The position numbers and the translations under genes are program-made. Below are positions 32,169-40,322 of a DNA stretch of 64,000 bases, piece after piece. Source of the DNA: Plantactinospora sp039889035. GTDB lineage: Bacteria > Actinomycetota > Actinomycetes > Mycobacteriales > Micromonosporaceae. Location of the stretch: assembly GCA_039889035.1 (NCBI GenBank), contig JBDQQY010000025.1, positions 62,001 to 126,000 of the forward strand. The letters run 5' to 3'. Each line of letters starts with the position of its first letter. Position 1 is the stretch's first letter. The notes beneath the pieces are model-generated. The model had not been told where the DNA came from. It worked only from the letters and a program-made list of their open reading frames with translations, and searched no databases.

Positions 32169-32687
32169 TCAGGGCAGTTGGCCGCGCTCCACCAGCCGGG
32201 CGAACCGCTTCAGCGCCTGGGTGAGGCCGAACTTGGAACCGGGCCAGAGCACCGGCCAGGCCACCCGACCGGCCGAGCCACCGGGCAGGTGGAACCACTC
32301 GTGCCAGACCACCTGGGTCCGGTCCTCGGCCATCTGGGTGCAGCGCAACACCCCGGGGCCGCGCAGCAGACCGCCGCAGTGCACCACCCGCACCTCGTAC
32401 GGCGGGTCCACCCGGACCACCCGCATCTCGTCGCGGAGCACGGCCGGCCCGACCGCGGTGACCGCCTCCACCAGGCTGCCCTCGCCGCCGTCCCCCTCCA
32501 CCAGGCGGACCCGGGTGAACGGGATCCAGTCGCCCTGCCGTTCCCAGGCGGTCAGCGCGGCGAAGACCCGGGGTGCGGGGGCCGCGACGATGACCGTCGC
32601 GGTGACCTCTCCGGCGCCGGGCTGGGCCGCTGCCCGGAGCCCCTCGGTGCCGTCCGGATCCGCACCGCCCGGGTCGGCGGCACTCAC
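32169..32687 (-). CDS. SRPBCC/polyketide cyclase-like ligand-binding protein
   Basis: 172 residues. After a ~25-residue Gly/Ala lead, the START/Bet v1-like fold begins VTATVIVAAPAPRVFAALTA. WERQGDWIPFTRVRLVEG and HEWFHLPGGSAGRVAWPVLW follow. Such proteins bind hydrophobic ligands; no catalytic residues can be assigned. GTG start overlaps the stop of the DivIVA-like gene (GTGA), so the two are translationally coupled. Confidence 0.84.
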   Translation of the reverse strand: MSAADPGGADPDGTEGLRAAAQPGAGEVTATVIVAAPAPRVFAALTAWERQGDWIPFTRVRLVEGDGGEGSLVEAVTAVGPAVLRDEMRVVRVDPPYEVRVVHCGGLLRGPGVLRCTQMAEDRTQVVWHEWFHLPGGSAGRVAWPVLWPGSKFGLTQALKRFARLVERGQLP

Positions 32688-33694
32688 GCCCGCTCCGGTT
32701 GCTCCGCCGGTCCGGCCGCCCCGTCCGCCCGCACCGGCCGCCCGACCCGGGTGGTCGGCGCCCCGTCGGCCGGTTCGTCCGATTCGTCGGCGGCGTCCGC
32801 CCGCACCGGCCGCCCGCCCGCACCGGACGGGCGCCCGGCCACCGGTTCGGCCGACTCGACGGCGCTGTCCGCCGGCACCCGCCGGGTGGGCCGGTCGTCC
32901 TCGCCGTCGCCGGTCGGATCGCTCGATCCGTTGCTGGCGGCCGACCGGATCGGTGCGGTGGCCTCGGCCAGGTCGCCGTCCTCGGCCTCGATCACGGAGC
33001 CACCCGCCCGGACCGGCCGGGTCGGGGCCGGTTCGTCGCCGTCCGCCCGGTCATCCGTGGCGGGCGCGGCAGGCTCGGTCGGAGCGGGCTCGGGCCGGCT
33101 GGACGGCTCGGACCCGAACTCGACCTGCTGGAATTCGAGCGGCGCCGGCTCGGCCGGCCCGGACCGGCGCTCGGAGCCGCTCGGGACACCGCCGGTGGCG
33201 TCGGCCGGGCCGCTGACCGGCGGCACCGGCGACGAGTAGACCCCGATTCCGCCGGTCGTCGCCGCGGCGGCCAGCGTACGGGCCGAGGAGTTGTCGACCA
33301 CGGCGTCCGGCGCGGCGCCGGCCGACCCGGCCGGTACGAGAGCCGCCTCCCGGGCCCGGCGGAGCACCTCGGCGTCGTCCAGCCGTCCCTCCCGCAGCGC
33401 GGTGACCTCCGCCTGGAGCACCCCGATCAACTCGTCCTTGTAACCGATGTCGTACGCGGTGCGGCGCAGCGCCTGGTCGACCTGGGTCATCCGGTAACCC
33501 CGCAGCGCCAGGTCGAACCGGACCTGCCCGACGTCGGTCTCCAGCAGCGGCCGGTTGCCGGGCAGCGGCACCGCCCGACCGTCCGGCTCGGCGGTGCCCA
33601 GCCCCGGATCGGAGCCGGTCACCAGCACCGTCACCCCGAAGACCACCGCCGCGACGGTCAGCGCCACGACCAAGAGGAGCAGAACCTGACCCAT
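32684..33694 (-). CDS. DivIVA-domain membrane protein with repetitive C-terminus
   Basis: 336 residues. N-terminal membrane helix (VLLLLVVALTVAAVVFGVTV). A short DivIVA-type segment follows (VRFDLALRGYRMTQVDQALR, then RTAYDIGYKDELIGVLQAEV), able to form a coiled coil. The rest is a long disordered region rich in Pro/Glu/Ala, with recurring RPVRA(D/G) and SDEPADG-like units. Likely membrane-associated and involved in cell-pole or envelope organisation. Position equals mycobacterial Rv1209, between folP2 and tagA. Confidence 0.8.
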   Translation of the reverse strand: MGQVLLLLVVALTVAAVVFGVTVLVTGSDPGLGTAEPDGRAVPLPGNRPLLETDVGQVRFDLALRGYRMTQVDQALRRTAYDIGYKDELIGVLQAEVTALREGRLDDAEVLRRAREAALVPAGSAGAAPDAVVDNSSARTLAAAATTGGIGVYSSPVPPVSGPADATGGVPSGSERRSGPAEPAPLEFQQVEFGSEPSSRPEPAPTEPAAPATDDRADGDEPAPTRPVRAGGSVIEAEDGDLAEATAPIRSAASNGSSDPTGDGEDDRPTRRVPADSAVESAEPVAGRPSGAGGRPVRADAADESDEPADGAPTTRVGRPVRADGAAGPAEQPERA

Positions 33695-33882
33695 CCGCCG
33701 ATGGTGGCATGGCGAGCCGGGCCGGGCGACCCCGCCACCCCGGTCATTCTTCGACAGACGTGAAACCCTGCCCGCCGGCACCACCGCCGGACCGGACGCC
33801 GACGCTCAGGGCGGCCCGGCACCCCGGCCGGCAGGCCCGACCGACGCGGGCGCCCGCACGGGTACGGCGGTCCGCGGCCGAC

Positions 33883-33888
33883 TAGCGT
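33883..33888 (+). promoter_or_regulatory. -10 hexamer upstream of folP
   Basis: TAGCGT; predicted start near 33895 gives a leader of about 25 nt carrying GGAGGAGGAG before ATG 33920. Confidence 0.4.
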
Positions 33889-33919
33889 GATCAGCGCGAA
33901 GACGGTGGAGGAGGAGTGG

Positions 33920-34789
33920 ATGGCGGACGCGCTTCGACTGGGGCGGCGCACGTTCGCGCCCGGCGACCTCGCAGTGATGGCGATCGTGAACCGTACGCCG
34001 GACTCGTTCTTCGACCGGGGCGTGACCTTCGCGGCGGAGAGCGCGCTGCGGGCCGTGGAGCTGGCGGTGACCGAGGGTGCGGAAATCATCGACATCGGCG
34101 GGGTGAAGGCCGGGCCCGGTGTCGAGGTGGATGTGGCCGAGGAGATCCGTCGTACCGTCGGCACCATCGCCGCCGTCCGGGCCGCCTTCCCGGACGTGGT
34201 GATCTCGATCGACACCTGGCGGGCGGAGGTGGCCGTCGAGGCGGTCGCGGCCGGCGCCGACCTGCTCAACGACACCTGGTCCGGTGCCGATCCGGCGCTC
34301 GCCGAGGTGGCCGCCGCGACCGGGGTGGGACTGGTCTGCTCGCACGCGGGCGGGTTGACTCCGCGTACCCGGCCGCACCGGGCGGCCTTTCCCGACCTGC
34401 TGGGCGACGTGCTCGACACGGTCACCGGGCTCGCCGACCGGGCGGTCCGGCTCGGGGTACGCCGGGACGGCATCCTGATCGACCCGGCGCACGACTTCGG
34501 CAAGAACACCCGGCACTCGCTGGAGATCACCCGACGGCTCGGCGAGTTGACCGGCACCGGCTGGCCGGTGCTGGTGGCCCTGTCCAACAAGGACTTCGTC
34601 GGGGAGACCCTCGACCTGCCGGTGGACCAGCGGCTGGAGGGCACCCTCGCGGCCACCGCGATCTCGGCCTGGCTGGGTGCCCGGGTGTTCCGGGCCCACC
34701 AGGTACGCCCGACCCGGCGGCTGCTGGACATGGTCGCCTCGATCCGGGGCGACCGCCCCCCGGCGGTGTCCCGGCGCGGACTGGCCTGA
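33920..34789 (+). CDS. folP2: Dihydropteroate synthase family protein (FolP2 type)
   Basis: 289 residues. Pterin-binding TIM barrel with VMAIVNRTPDSFFDRGVTFA (the NRTPDSF variant seen in mycobacterial FolP2, where FolP1 has NVTPDSFSDGG-like sequence), EIIDIGGVKAGPG, ISIDTWRAEVAVEA, LLNDTWSG, and LIDPAHDFGKNTRHSLEITR. Mycobacterial FolP2 (Rv1207) lacks confirmed dihydropteroate synthase activity, so the folate role is uncertain. ATG 33920 follows GGAGGAGGAG. The mycobacterial neighbour gpgS is missing; the DivIVA-like gene is next instead. Confidence 0.9.
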   Translation: MADALRLGRRTFAPGDLAVMAIVNRTPDSFFDRGVTFAAESALRAVELAVTEGAEIIDIGGVKAGPGVEVDVAEEIRRTVGTIAAVRAAFPDVVISIDTWRAEVAVEAVAAGADLLNDTWSGADPALAEVAAATGVGLVCSHAGGLTPRTRPHRAAFPDLLGDVLDTVTGLADRAVRLGVRRDGILIDPAHDFGKNTRHSLEITRRLGELTGTGWPVLVALSNKDFVGETLDLPVDQRLEGTLAATAISAWLGARVFRAHQVRPTRRLLDMVASIRGDRPPAVSRRGLA

Positions 34790-34799
34790 CCGGGCTCCG

Positions 34800-34855
34800 G
34801 TCAGACCTGTCTGGCGGTGCCGGTCAGACCTGCCGGACCGCCCTCGTCAGACCTG
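34800..34855 (+). repeat. Three GTCAGACCTG direct repeats with 23-nt period
   Basis: GTCAGACCTG begins at 34800, 34823 and 34846, exactly 23 nt apart, in the convergent gap between folP2 and nuoA. The inter-repeat sequences can pair with each other (see hairpin at 34813). Confidence 0.7.
34813..34842. terminator. Hairpin between convergent folP2 and nuoA
   Basis: GGCGGTGCCGG pairs with CCGGACCGCC with one bulged G. The loop carries the central GTCAGACCTG repeat. Could terminate either strand. Confidence 0.5.
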
Positions 34856-34886
34856 CGGCCCCCCGGGTCACGCCCGGCTCACCGGC

Positions 34887-35267
34887 TCACTGCGTCCAGC
34901 GGAGGATGTTCTTCCGCCAGGCGTAGAGGATGCCGAGGGCGAGCACCGCGACGAAGACGGCCATCTCGATCACCGTGACGAGGCCGAACCCGGGCCGGTC
35001 GAAGACCACCGCCCAGGGAAAGAGGAAGACCGCCTCGACGGCGAACAGGACATAGAGATAGGCGTAGACGTAGTAGCGGATCTGCATCTGCGCCCAGTCG
35101 CTGCCGACCGGATCCAGCCCGCACTCGTAACTGGTCCGCTTGCCGGGCGGGTCCGCGGGGCGGGCCGGCCTGAGCACCCGATTGGCGGCGAACGCCCCGA
35201 CGAAGACCAGTACGCTGGCGAGCAGCAGCAGCCCCAGCGTCGCGTACGACCCCAGGTATCCGGTCAT
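34887..35267 (-). CDS. nuoA: NADH-quinone oxidoreductase subunit A (orphan copy)
   Basis: 126 residues. Three membrane segments (YLGSYATLGLLLLASVLVFV, YVYAYLYVLFAVEAVFLFPW, LVTVIEMAVFVAVLALGILY). The hallmark loop RTSYECGLDPVGSDWAQMQI carries the conserved Cys of NuoA/ND3. No other complex I gene is in the window. It lies divergently from korAB, with which it may share a redox role. TAAGCT 7 nt upstream supports ATG 35267 as a leaderless start. Confidence 0.93.
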   Translation of the reverse strand: MTGYLGSYATLGLLLLASVLVFVGAFAANRVLRPARPADPPGKRTSYECGLDPVGSDWAQMQIRYYVYAYLYVLFAVEAVFLFPWAVVFDRPGFGLVTVIEMAVFVAVLALGILYAWRKNILRWTQ

Positions 35268-35274
35268 GTGCGGC

Positions 35275-35280
35275 AGCTTA
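35275..35280 (-). promoter_or_regulatory. -10 hexamer of leaderless nuoA promoter
   Basis: TAAGCT (minus strand), 7 nt before ATG 35267. Confidence 0.42.
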
Positions 35281-35515
35281 CCGCCCGGTGTCGGGTTTCT
35301 GCCCCGCAGAATTCGACGTCCGGAGTTCGGTGATCTGGATAACGACACCGCTTTCCGGGTGGGGCGAAAGCACGCTAATGCTGCCATTACAGCGTCCCAT
35401 GTGACGGACCTTGGGCAAGGATCACCTAACCATCGACGTAGGCTCTGCAATGAAGGACTGGAGCGGGCCGGCCCCTCACCACCGCCAACCCGCCACCGGC
35501 GCTCAAGGAGGACAT

Positions 35516-35590
35516 GTGGCCGAGCAAGGCGAGGTCACCCCTGAGCTCAGCCCGTCCGACCGGGCCGAGCGAAGCGAGGTGCAGCAGTGA
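35516..35590 (+). CDS. 24-codon ORF translationally coupled to korA
   Basis: GTG 35516 sits 4 nt after a perfect AAGGAGG and opens 24 codons (starts MAEQGEVTPELS, ends ERSEVQQ) whose TGA overlaps the korA GTG as GTGA. Third positions are mostly G/C. The frame also extends upstream to ATG 35450, which lies 5 nt after TAGGCT, giving 46 codons. A leader peptide or an RBS-delivery ORF for korA is the simplest reading. No family recognised. Confidence 0.5.
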   Translation: MAEQGEVTPELSPSDRAERSEVQQ

Positions 35591-37434
35591 GCAAGCAGGT
35601 CCAACAACTGGATCGGGTGGTCATCCGGTTCGCTGGCGATTCCGGCGACGGCATGCAGCTCACCGGCGACCGATTCACCTCGGAAACCGCTCAACTGGGC
35701 AACGACATCTCGACGCTGCCGAACTTCCCCGCGGAGATCCGCGCCCCCGCCGGCACCCTACCCGGAGTGTCGAGCTTCCAGGTGCACTTCGCGGACTACG
35801 ACATCCTGACCCCGGGCGACGCCCCCAACGTCCTGGTCGCGATGAACCCCGCCGCGCTGAAGGCCAACCTGGCCGACCTGCCGCGCGGGGCCGACATCAT
35901 CGTCAACACCGACGAGTTCACCAGGCGCAACCTGGCCAAGGTGGGCTACCAGGCCAGTCCGCTCGACGACGGCTCGCTGGACGGCTACGTGCTGCACCCG
36001 GTGGCGCTGACCTCGATGACCGTCGGCGCGCTGGCCGAGCACGACGTCTCGAAGAAGGACGCCGAGCGGGCCAAGAACATGTTCGCGCTCGGCCTGCTCT
36101 CCTGGATGTACTCCCGGCCGTACGAGTCGACCATCCGGTTCCTGGAGCGCAAGTTCGCCGCCCGGCCGGAGCTGGTCGCGGCGAACACCGCCGCCTTCAA
36201 GGCCGGCTGGAACTTCGGCGAGACCACCGAGGACTTCGGGGTCCGCTACGAGGTCAAGCCGGCGAAGATGAACCCGGGAACATACCGGAACATCACCGGC
36301 AACGCCGCGCTCTCGCTGGGCCTGGTCGCCGCCGGAGTCCGGTCCGGGCTGCCGGTCTTCCTCGGGGCGTACCCGATCACGCCGGCCTCGGACATCCTGC
36401 ACGAGCTGAGCAAGCACAAGCGGTTCGGCGTCACGACGATGCAGGCCGAGGACGAGATCGCGGCGATCGGGGCGGCGCTCGGCGCCTCGTACGGCGGTGC
36501 GCTCGGCGTCACCACCACCTCGGGTCCGGGCGTGGCGCTGAAGGGCGAGACGATCTCCCTGGCGGTGGCCCTGGAGCTGCCGCTGGTCATCGTCGACGTA
36601 CAGCGGGCCGGCCCGTCCACCGGCATGCCGACCAAGACCGAGCAGGCCGACCTCAACATGGCGCTGTTCGGCCGGCACGGCGAGGCGCCGGTCGCGGTGA
36701 TCGCCCCGCGCTCGCCGTCCGACTGCTTCTTCGCCGCGCTCGAAGCCGCCCGGATCGCGCTGACCCACCGCACCCCGGTGATCCTGCTGTCGGACAACTA
36801 CGTGGCGAACGGCTCCGAGCCGTGGCTGCTGCCGGACGTCGACTCGCTGCCGGACCTGCGGGTCGAGTTCGCCACCGCGCCGAACGGCGAGGACGGCAAG
36901 ACGTTCCTGCCCTACCTGCGCGACCCGGCCACGCTGGCCCGGCCGTGGGCGATCCCCGGCACGCCGGGGCTGGAGCACCGGATCGGCGGCCTGGAGAAGG
37001 CCGACAAGACCGGCGACATCTCGTACGACCCGGCGAACCACGACTTCATGGTGCGGACCAGGGCGGCCCGGATCGAGGCGATCCAGGTACCGGACGTCGA
37101 GGTCGAGGACCCGGACTCGGACGCCCGGGTGCTGGTGCTCGGCTGGGGCTCGACGTACGGGCCGATCGGCGCGGCCTGCCGTGGGCTGCGCCAGCGCGGC
37201 CTGCCGGTGGCCCAGGCGCACCTGCGGCACCTCTCGCCGCTGCCGGCCAACCTCGGCGAGGTGCTGGCCCGCTACGAGAAGGTGGTGATCCCGGAGATGA
37301 ACCTCGGCCAGCTCGCCCACGTGATCCGGGCCCGCTACCTGGTCGACGCGATTGGATACAACCAGATCCGGGGGCTGCCGTTCACCGCCGCCGAGCTGGA
37401 GACCATGCTGGAAGAGGTAGTCAAGAATGCCTGA
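35587..37434 (+). CDS. korA: 2-oxoacid:ferredoxin oxidoreductase subunit alpha
   Basis: 615 residues, a fusion of the gamma domain (VVIRFAGDSGDGMQLTGDRF onwards, about 10-200) and the alpha/pyrimidine-binding domain (GAYPITPASDILHELSKHKR, then EDEIAAIGAALGASYGGALG and TSGPGVALKGETISLAVALE). With KorB it oxidatively decarboxylates 2-oxoglutarate (or a related oxoacid) to the acyl-CoA, passing electrons to ferredoxin. GTG start within the GTGA overlap of the upstream short ORF; alternative ATG 35514 is in another frame. KorB starts 8 bp before the stop. Confidence 0.95.
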   Translation: MSKQVQQLDRVVIRFAGDSGDGMQLTGDRFTSETAQLGNDISTLPNFPAEIRAPAGTLPGVSSFQVHFADYDILTPGDAPNVLVAMNPAALKANLADLPRGADIIVNTDEFTRRNLAKVGYQASPLDDGSLDGYVLHPVALTSMTVGALAEHDVSKKDAERAKNMFALGLLSWMYSRPYESTIRFLERKFAARPELVAANTAAFKAGWNFGETTEDFGVRYEVKPAKMNPGTYRNITGNAALSLGLVAAGVRSGLPVFLGAYPITPASDILHELSKHKRFGVTTMQAEDEIAAIGAALGASYGGALGVTTTSGPGVALKGETISLAVALELPLVIVDVQRAGPSTGMPTKTEQADLNMALFGRHGEAPVAVIAPRSPSDCFFAALEAARIALTHRTPVILLSDNYVANGSEPWLLPDVDSLPDLRVEFATAPNGEDGKTFLPYLRDPATLARPWAIPGTPGLEHRIGGLEKADKTGDISYDPANHDFMVRTRAARIEAIQVPDVEVEDPDSDARVLVLGWGSTYGPIGAACRGLRQRGLPVAQAHLRHLSPLPANLGEVLARYEKVVIPEMNLGQLAHVIRARYLVDAIGYNQIRGLPFTAAELETMLEEVVKNA

Positions 37435-38494
37435 GGCGAAGAACTCCGGTGGCGGCGCGACCGCGGCGCCCGTCGCCCTCAAGCTCACCACCAAGGACTT
37501 CAAGTCCGACCAGGAGGTGCGCTGGTGCCCCGGCTGCGGCGACTACGCGATCCTCGCCGCGGTCCAGTCGTTCATGCCCGAGTTGCAGATTCCCCGGGAG
37601 CGGATCGTCTTCGTCTCCGGCATCGGCTGCTCGTCGCGCTTCCCGTACTACATGAACACGTACGGGATGCACTCGATCCACGGCCGGGCCCCGGCGATCG
37701 CCACCGGGCTCTCGGTCTCCCGGCCGGACCTGTCGGTCTGGGTGGTCACCGGTGACGGCGACGCGCTGTCGATCGGCGGCAACCACCTGATCCACGCGCT
37801 GCGCCGGAACGTCAACCTCAAGATCCTGCTCTTCAACAACCGGATCTACGGGCTGACCAAGGGGCAGTATTCTCCCACCTCCGAGGTTGGCAAGATCACC
37901 AAGTCGACACCGGTCGGCTCGGCGGACGCGCCGTTCAACCCGCTCTCGCTGGCCCTCGGTGCCGAGGCGACCTTCGTGGCCCGGACCATCGACTCGGACC
38001 GCAAGCACCTCCAGTCGGTGCTGCGCGCCGCCGCCGAGCACCAGGGCTCGGCGTTCGTGGAGATCTACCAGAACTGCAACATCTTCAACGACGGCGCCTT
38101 CGACCAGTTGAAGGAGCCGGCCACCCGGGACGACTACCTGATCCGGCTGGAGCACGGCCAGCCGATCACCTTCGGCTCCGACGGCCAGTTCTGCGTCGTA
38201 CACCCGCCGGGCGGGTTCGGCCTGGAGGTCCGGGAGACCGCCTCGGTACCCGCGAGCGAGATCGTGGTGCACGACGCCACGGTGACCGAACCGGCGTACG
38301 CCTTCGCGCTCTCCCGGCTGCCCGGCTTCGCCCTGCGCAACACCCCGATCGGGATCTTCCGCAACGTCGACCGGCCCAGCTACGACGGTGTGGTCCAGGG
38401 ACAGCTCGACGCGGCCCGGGCGAAGAGCACGGGCACCCCGGAGGAGCAGCTCGCCGGCCTGCTGAACAGCGGCGACACCTGGACGATCCTCTAG
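37427..38494 (+). CDS. korB: 2-oxoacid:ferredoxin oxidoreductase subunit beta
   Basis: 355 residues. VRWCPGCGDYAILAAVQSF gives the N-terminal CxxC of the 4Fe-4S site and FVSGIGCSSRFPYYMNTYGM a further Cys. The thiamine diphosphate motif is VVTGDGDALSIGGNHLIHAL with a downstream Asn (LLFNNRIYGLTKGQYSPTS). Overlaps korA by 8 bp; the two form one enzyme. Convergent with the K+ channel gene. Confidence 0.95.
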   Translation: MPEAKNSGGGATAAPVALKLTTKDFKSDQEVRWCPGCGDYAILAAVQSFMPELQIPRERIVFVSGIGCSSRFPYYMNTYGMHSIHGRAPAIATGLSVSRPDLSVWVVTGDGDALSIGGNHLIHALRRNVNLKILLFNNRIYGLTKGQYSPTSEVGKITKSTPVGSADAPFNPLSLALGAEATFVARTIDSDRKHLQSVLRAAAEHQGSAFVEIYQNCNIFNDGAFDQLKEPATRDDYLIRLEHGQPITFGSDGQFCVVHPPGGFGLEVRETASVPASEIVVHDATVTEPAYAFALSRLPGFALRNTPIGIFRNVDRPSYDGVVQGQLDAARAKSTGTPEEQLAGLLNSGDTWTIL

Positions 38495-38567
38495 GCCGTC
38501 CAGGATCGCGGACCCGTCGACCGGTGAGCGCCGGTCGGCGGGCCTGGGCCGGCAGTGCGGGCGACCG

Positions 38568-39596
38568 TCAGCGGGACTGGTCGGCGGGGGCGCTGCCGCT
38601 GCTGGACCGGTCGTCGCGGACGTACACCAGCATGTCGCCGGTCTCGATGGCGGTGGCGGCCTGGTCGGAGAGCGAGACCACCTTGCCCCGCCGGACCAGC
38701 GCGATGACCAGCGCCTCCAGTTGGCGTGGTGACACGCCGACCTCGTCCCGGGTGGCCGAGCGCATGGCCAGTGCCATGCCCTGGCCGGGGGTGAGCAGGT
38801 CCTCGACGACGTCGATCAGTGGCGGGGCCGAGGTGGAGACGCCGAGCAGCCGGCCGGCGGTCGCCGACGAGACGATGACGTGGTGCGCCCCGCTCTGCCG
38901 CAGCAGCGGGGCGTTCTCCGCCTCCCGGGCGGCGGCGATGATCCGGACCTGGCCGGCGGTGAGTTGCCGTACGGTCAGCGTGACCAGCACGGAGACCTCG
39001 TCGCTGTCGGTCGCGATGATCACGGATTTCGCGTGCCGGACGTGCGCCTCGTTCAGCGTCGCCGACCGGGTGGCGTTCCCCTCGATCACCACCAGTCCGG
39101 CCGAGGTGGCCTGCCGGACCGCCGCCGGATTTCGCTCGACGACGAGGATCCGCTGCTTGTCGAAGCCGGTTTCGAGCAGTGCGGAGATCGCGCTACGGCC
39201 CTTGGTGCCGTAGCCGCAGATGATGACGTGGTCCTTCACTTTCCTCCTCCACCGCGTCAAGCGGAGGTTGGTGCGGTACTGCTCGGTCAGGACTTCCAGG
39301 GTGGTGCCGACCAGGATGATCAGGAACAGCACCCGGGCCGGGGTGATCACCAGGACGTTGATCAGCCGGGCTCCCCGGGTGACCGGCGTGATGTCCCCGT
39401 ATCCGGTGGTGGATAGGGAGACCACCGCGTAGTAGAAGGAGTCGAGGAGGGTGATCCCGTCCTCGTTGACGTCACGGTAGCCGTCCCGGTCGAGGTAGAC
39501 CACCGCGACGATCAGCAGCACGAGACCGATCGCAGCGGCGAGCCGCTGGCCCAGCGCCCGCAGCGGCCCCCTGCGGATGGCGGGAAAGTGGATCAT
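38568..39596 (-). CDS. Two-TM potassium channel with RCK (TrkA-N) domain
   Basis: 342 residues. First membrane helix (LAAAIGLVLLIVAVVYL), a pore loop with selectivity filter SLSTTGYGDITPVT, second helix (VLVITPARVLFLIILVGTTL), then a cytoplasmic RCK domain starting DHVIICGYGTKGRSAISALL (GxGxxG). A TrkA-C-like C-terminus (VVSLSDQAATAIETGDMLVY) follows. It lets K+ cross the membrane under ligand control. The filter has Thr where most channels have Val (TVGYGD). ATG 39596 is used; a TTG two codons upstream is unlikely. Confidence 0.93.
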   Translation of the reverse strand: MIHFPAIRRGPLRALGQRLAAAIGLVLLIVAVVYLDRDGYRDVNEDGITLLDSFYYAVVSLSTTGYGDITPVTRGARLINVLVITPARVLFLIILVGTTLEVLTEQYRTNLRLTRWRRKVKDHVIICGYGTKGRSAISALLETGFDKQRILVVERNPAAVRQATSAGLVVIEGNATRSATLNEAHVRHAKSVIIATDSDEVSVLVTLTVRQLTAGQVRIIAAAREAENAPLLRQSGAHHVIVSSATAGRLLGVSTSAPPLIDVVEDLLTPGQGMALAMRSATRDEVGVSPRQLEALVIALVRRGKVVSLSDQAATAIETGDMLVYVRDDRSSSGSAPADQSR

Positions 39597-39848
39597 CGCC
39601 AACCCCGCCTCATCGCCGCCGCCCGCACGCCCACAACATAGCGGGGATCATCGCACCGGGCTGGCCGGGTGCCCGGATCGGGGCCGACAGGCCGGGTTGT
39701 GGTCGGGCGTCCAGCCATGCATCGAGCTGAAATTTTGGTTAGATACGTTGCGCTGGGTACGGCTGAATTAGCACGCTGTGACGTCAGGTGCGGTCATCCG
39801 CCCCAAACCCCCGCGCTGCGCAACTCTCTCCCGTCGCCTGGAGGTGCC

Positions 39849-40106
39849 GTGACCACCCTGCCCGCCGTTCCCGACCTGGCCGCCGGGACCGTACTCCAGC
39901 TCCGTCAGGAGGACTGGCGGTACGGCGGCTACCCGCTCCGGCTCCGGGTCGAGCAGGTCCGGCACGACATCTCACACTATTACCAGGACGAGTGGGTCTG
40001 GATCGTCGGCGATCGGCTCGACCGGGACGGTCGGACACAGGGCCGGATCGAGGCGCTGGTCAGGGTGGCCGCCCTGGGCGAGCGCGACCGAGAAGAGCGC
40101 GGCTGA
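39849..40106 (+). CDS. Small protein of unknown function
   Basis: 85 residues. LAAGTVLQLRQEDWRYGGYP, LRLRVEQVRHDISHYYQDEW and VWIVGDRLDRDGRTQGRIEA form what looks like a small beta-barrel; no cysteine motif or membrane segment. GTG start behind GGAGGTGCC. I recall similar short proteins in Micromonospora genomes but know no function. TTGGTT-N17-TACGGC at 39735-39763 is a weak candidate promoter. Confidence 0.7.
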   Translation: MTTLPAVPDLAAGTVLQLRQEDWRYGGYPLRLRVEQVRHDISHYYQDEWVWIVGDRLDRDGRTQGRIEALVRVAALGERDREERG

Positions 40107-40322
40107 GCGGAGCGGGCCGGGTGCGGGGGTGTCCGGGCGGCACGGCGGCTCGCCGACGGCGGACCGTACGGCGGAGAGTCCATGGTCGATCGAAGGCTTG
40201 CGCCCGGCGGCCACGGTGTGAAAATTTCCTTCCAGCGGCATAAGCGTGTCGGTATAAACCACCGACGGGCGCCGCCGTGCCCCTCCCCGCCCCCGGGGGA
40301 GCCCAACGAAGGGACGCACCGC

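Noticed and set aside
35514..37655. Longer plus-strand frame over korA starting at ATG 35514
   Set aside because: Different frame from korA with shadow-type composition; the ATG is only 2 nt from the ribosome-binding site.
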